The position numbers and the translations under genes are program-made. 64,000 nt of DNA, from contig NZ_AFPK01000044.1 in NCBI RefSeq assembly GCF_000220525.1, forward strand, positions 91,816 through 155,815, written 5' to 3'. Under the pieces are notes generated by a model. That model had not been told where the DNA came from and did not search any database. It was given only the letters and a program-made list of their open reading frames with translations. Source of the stretch: Ochrovirga pacifica. GTDB taxonomy: Bacteria > Bacteroidota > Bacteroidia > Flavobacteriales > Flavobacteriaceae. Shown here in pieces: positions 62,688 through 64,000 of this stretch. The stretch's first letter is position 1. Each line of letters starts with the position of its first letter.

Positions 62688-64000
62688 AGCTATCCAATTA
62701 AAGTTGCTTCACTGCGTTCCGCCACAATATTTTTTTGGAGAAAAAAGATGCCATACGCTTTGTTGCTGTGGCTATACAGTCAAGGTTTTTGGTAAAAAGT
62801 TTAATGAGTACTTTTTAAACTCAAATTGATGTTTCTTAAAGTTTTTATCAAAACCCCTTGTGGGCTTGACCTTTACGGTATTGAGCGTTGGCCGATGGAA
62901 AGCAACTATATTTGCAACCTTTTTTATAAAATTATTCTTCCCTTTTAAATCGGAGACCAATTTGTTTACATAATTCTAACTGTTTAAAATCGAAGAGGGA
63001 AAAGCAAGTGGTTTGGAGAGTAACGGAAAACCTCTTGCTGTGCGGTGCTGAAGGGGTTATTATAGAATGTTAGCTTAAAAAAAAACTCACTAACTCCTGC
63101 AAGCACAAGGGAAATTGAAATAGAATATTATGTTTTATTTCATACTTTTTCTTGATAAAAAGTAAGCAAAAATCAAGAAATACCTTATGAAATTGCTGTG
63201 CACCATTCACTCCACAATTCCATGCTCTTTTTCTTCGAAACGCACTTCCATTGTTACGTTCTTTATTTCTTAGGTTTTTCATCTAATCAAAAGAACCTTT
63301 AAACCTTTTTGATTAAGAATGTTTATTATGTGAGTAATACAGGTAAAACAGCCTTGAGCCAAACGGTGGGCTGAGTGTGCAAATAGTGAAATGGTTTGCA
63401 GACACAGACCAAGCGCTAGCGAGCCGCCTTGCGAGTGGAGCAACGGGTGTTGCAAAAAGTGCATGAGGTAACGAATGTGGTTTGCAGCTATGTGTGGAGT
63501 TGAACGGCAGGTTTTTGTAATTTTTTCAAACAAAAACCTAGAGAGAAACGGAACAATACACAAGGGTACCGATTTAATGGCCACAGCCTTTCGACAGGCT
63601 CAAGACAGGCAAAAAGGCGGAGGCAACACAATCAAGAACCCGTAGCCCGTAGCGACCTGCAAGGCGAGCTAAAATTATGGCAATGGTTGGCTGTGATGTG
63701 GCTGAACGAAATGAACCGAAGCCATGAGTGTGAATGAAGTGAAGTGACAAAAACAGACAAAGGAATTGCCGTGAGGACTGATTGAGGAACGCAACAACCG
63801 TGACAAACTTGCCCTTCGGCTGGGCTCAGGGTACGGATGGGGCAACCTTTAGGACATAACACTCTTTTTTTGAACTTTAAAAATAATAGGAAAGCTTAAA
63901 AAAAGTGTGTTATAGGTTTGGCGGGGTTGTTTGCTGACGATTGAACGGACGAACACCGCTTTACCGTGCATTAGTTTATCTTTAAAACTTTCTATTAATT
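62688..64000. other. 1.3-kb non-coding region of the element
   Basis: I find no convincing gene in this stretch, which runs to the end of the window. By eye, about 63400-63850 is richer in G and C than its surroundings, with fragments such as CCTTTCGACAGGCTCAAGAC and CCTTCGGCTGGGCTCAGGGT. Near 63856-63913 is a long imperfect hairpin. The pattern suits an element control or transfer-origin region, but this is not established. Confidence 0.5.
63856..63913. repeat. Long imperfect hairpin near the window end
   Basis: ATAACACTCTTTTTTT (63856-63871) pairs with AAAAAAAGTGTGTTAT (63898-63913) at 15 of 16 positions around a 26-nt loop. It could be a terminator or part of a transfer origin. Confidence 0.6.

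Larger units (their letters stand above)
60086..64000. mobile_element. Left end of an integrated element (ICE- or prophage-like)
   Basis: The boundary is the tRNA 3' fragment with its native terminator on the left. The intact tRNA copy and the right end should lie beyond the window. Inside are small hypothetical genes, a DUF5675 protein, two tiny membrane proteins, a DUF6943-like gene of the kind found in flavobacterial conjugative elements, and a long non-coding stretch. No integrase, relaxase or tra gene is seen in this part, so the element class is not settled. Confidence 0.55.

Noticed and set aside
62772..62960. 62-codon basic minus-strand frame in the element
   Set aside because: No family resemblance, no partner gene, and it lies in a stretch that otherwise lacks coding signals.
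63279..63862. Minus-strand frames of 101 and 76 codons near the window end
   Set aside because: Their Cys/His/Leu-rich translations look like random reading of the GC-richer non-coding repeats rather than proteins.

Overview
The window looks like the chromosome of a marine member of the Flavobacteriaceae (Bacteroidota). The base composition is AT-rich. Start codons lack Shine-Dalgarno sequences, and several starts are preceded by TAnnTTTG-type -7 boxes. It has paired SusC/SusD transporters, a hybrid two-component regulator, several type IX secretion (T9SS) C-terminal tails, and a YtxJ-type bacillithiol-system protein. No complete tRNA, rRNA or CRISPR array is present.

Layout. Positions 1-20.4 kb are ordinary core genome: the tail of a PPOX-like flavoprotein, a 2OG-Fe(II) oxygenase, a GT2 glycosyltransferase, pyrD, pheT, recG, an RsmB-type rRNA methyltransferase, topB, an MFS transporter, ytxJ, an AraC/SDR pair, clpB, and a histidine kinase-DUF1272-monooxygenase operon. 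A 0.8 kb non-coding spacer with diverged direct repeats follows. At 21.2-28.5 kb is a compact locus of SusD, SusC and a secreted alkaline-phosphatase-superfamily phosphodiesterase, divergent from a TetR regulator. A palindrome between them is the probable operator.

From 28.7 to 55.5 kb is a large polysaccharide utilization locus (PUL) for a sulfated, uronic-acid-containing polysaccharide. A reverse arm carries KduI, KduD and a DUF4861 protein. The forward arm carries a hybrid two-component system (HTCS), a surface glycan-binding lipoprotein, SusC, SusD, a GH88 unsaturated glucuronyl hydrolase, two DUF4955-type beta-helix proteins flanking an S1 sulfatase, a PL8 lyase with a T9SS tail, a secreted beta-sandwich protein and a secreted beta-helix protein. 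The inferred flow is extracellular lyase cleavage, SusCD import, desulfation, GH88 removal of the unsaturated uronate, then KduI/KduD conversion toward 2-keto-3-deoxygluconate (KDG). PL8 plus GH88 plus sulfatase points to a chondroitin- or hyaluronan-like substrate, but this is inference. A CCCCTAAAAAC / CCCCTATTG tandem motif lies 82-88 bp before three forward transcription units and is probably the HTCS target. A 38-bp perfect palindrome sits between kduI and the HTCS gene.

Positions 55.5-59.8 kb are a decaying region: a short-chain dehydrogenase remnant, a serine hydrolase, a membrane AraC regulator broken by a one-base frameshift in an A-tract, and a T9SS-secreted protein. At about 60.09 kb a 22-nt tRNA 3' end with its terminator, but no tRNA body, marks the left attachment site of an integrated element that runs off the window. 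It carries a small putative DNA-binding protein, a conserved hypothetical, a DUF5675 protein, two tiny membrane proteins, a DUF6943-like protein, and about 1.3 kb of non-coding sequence with GC-richer patches.
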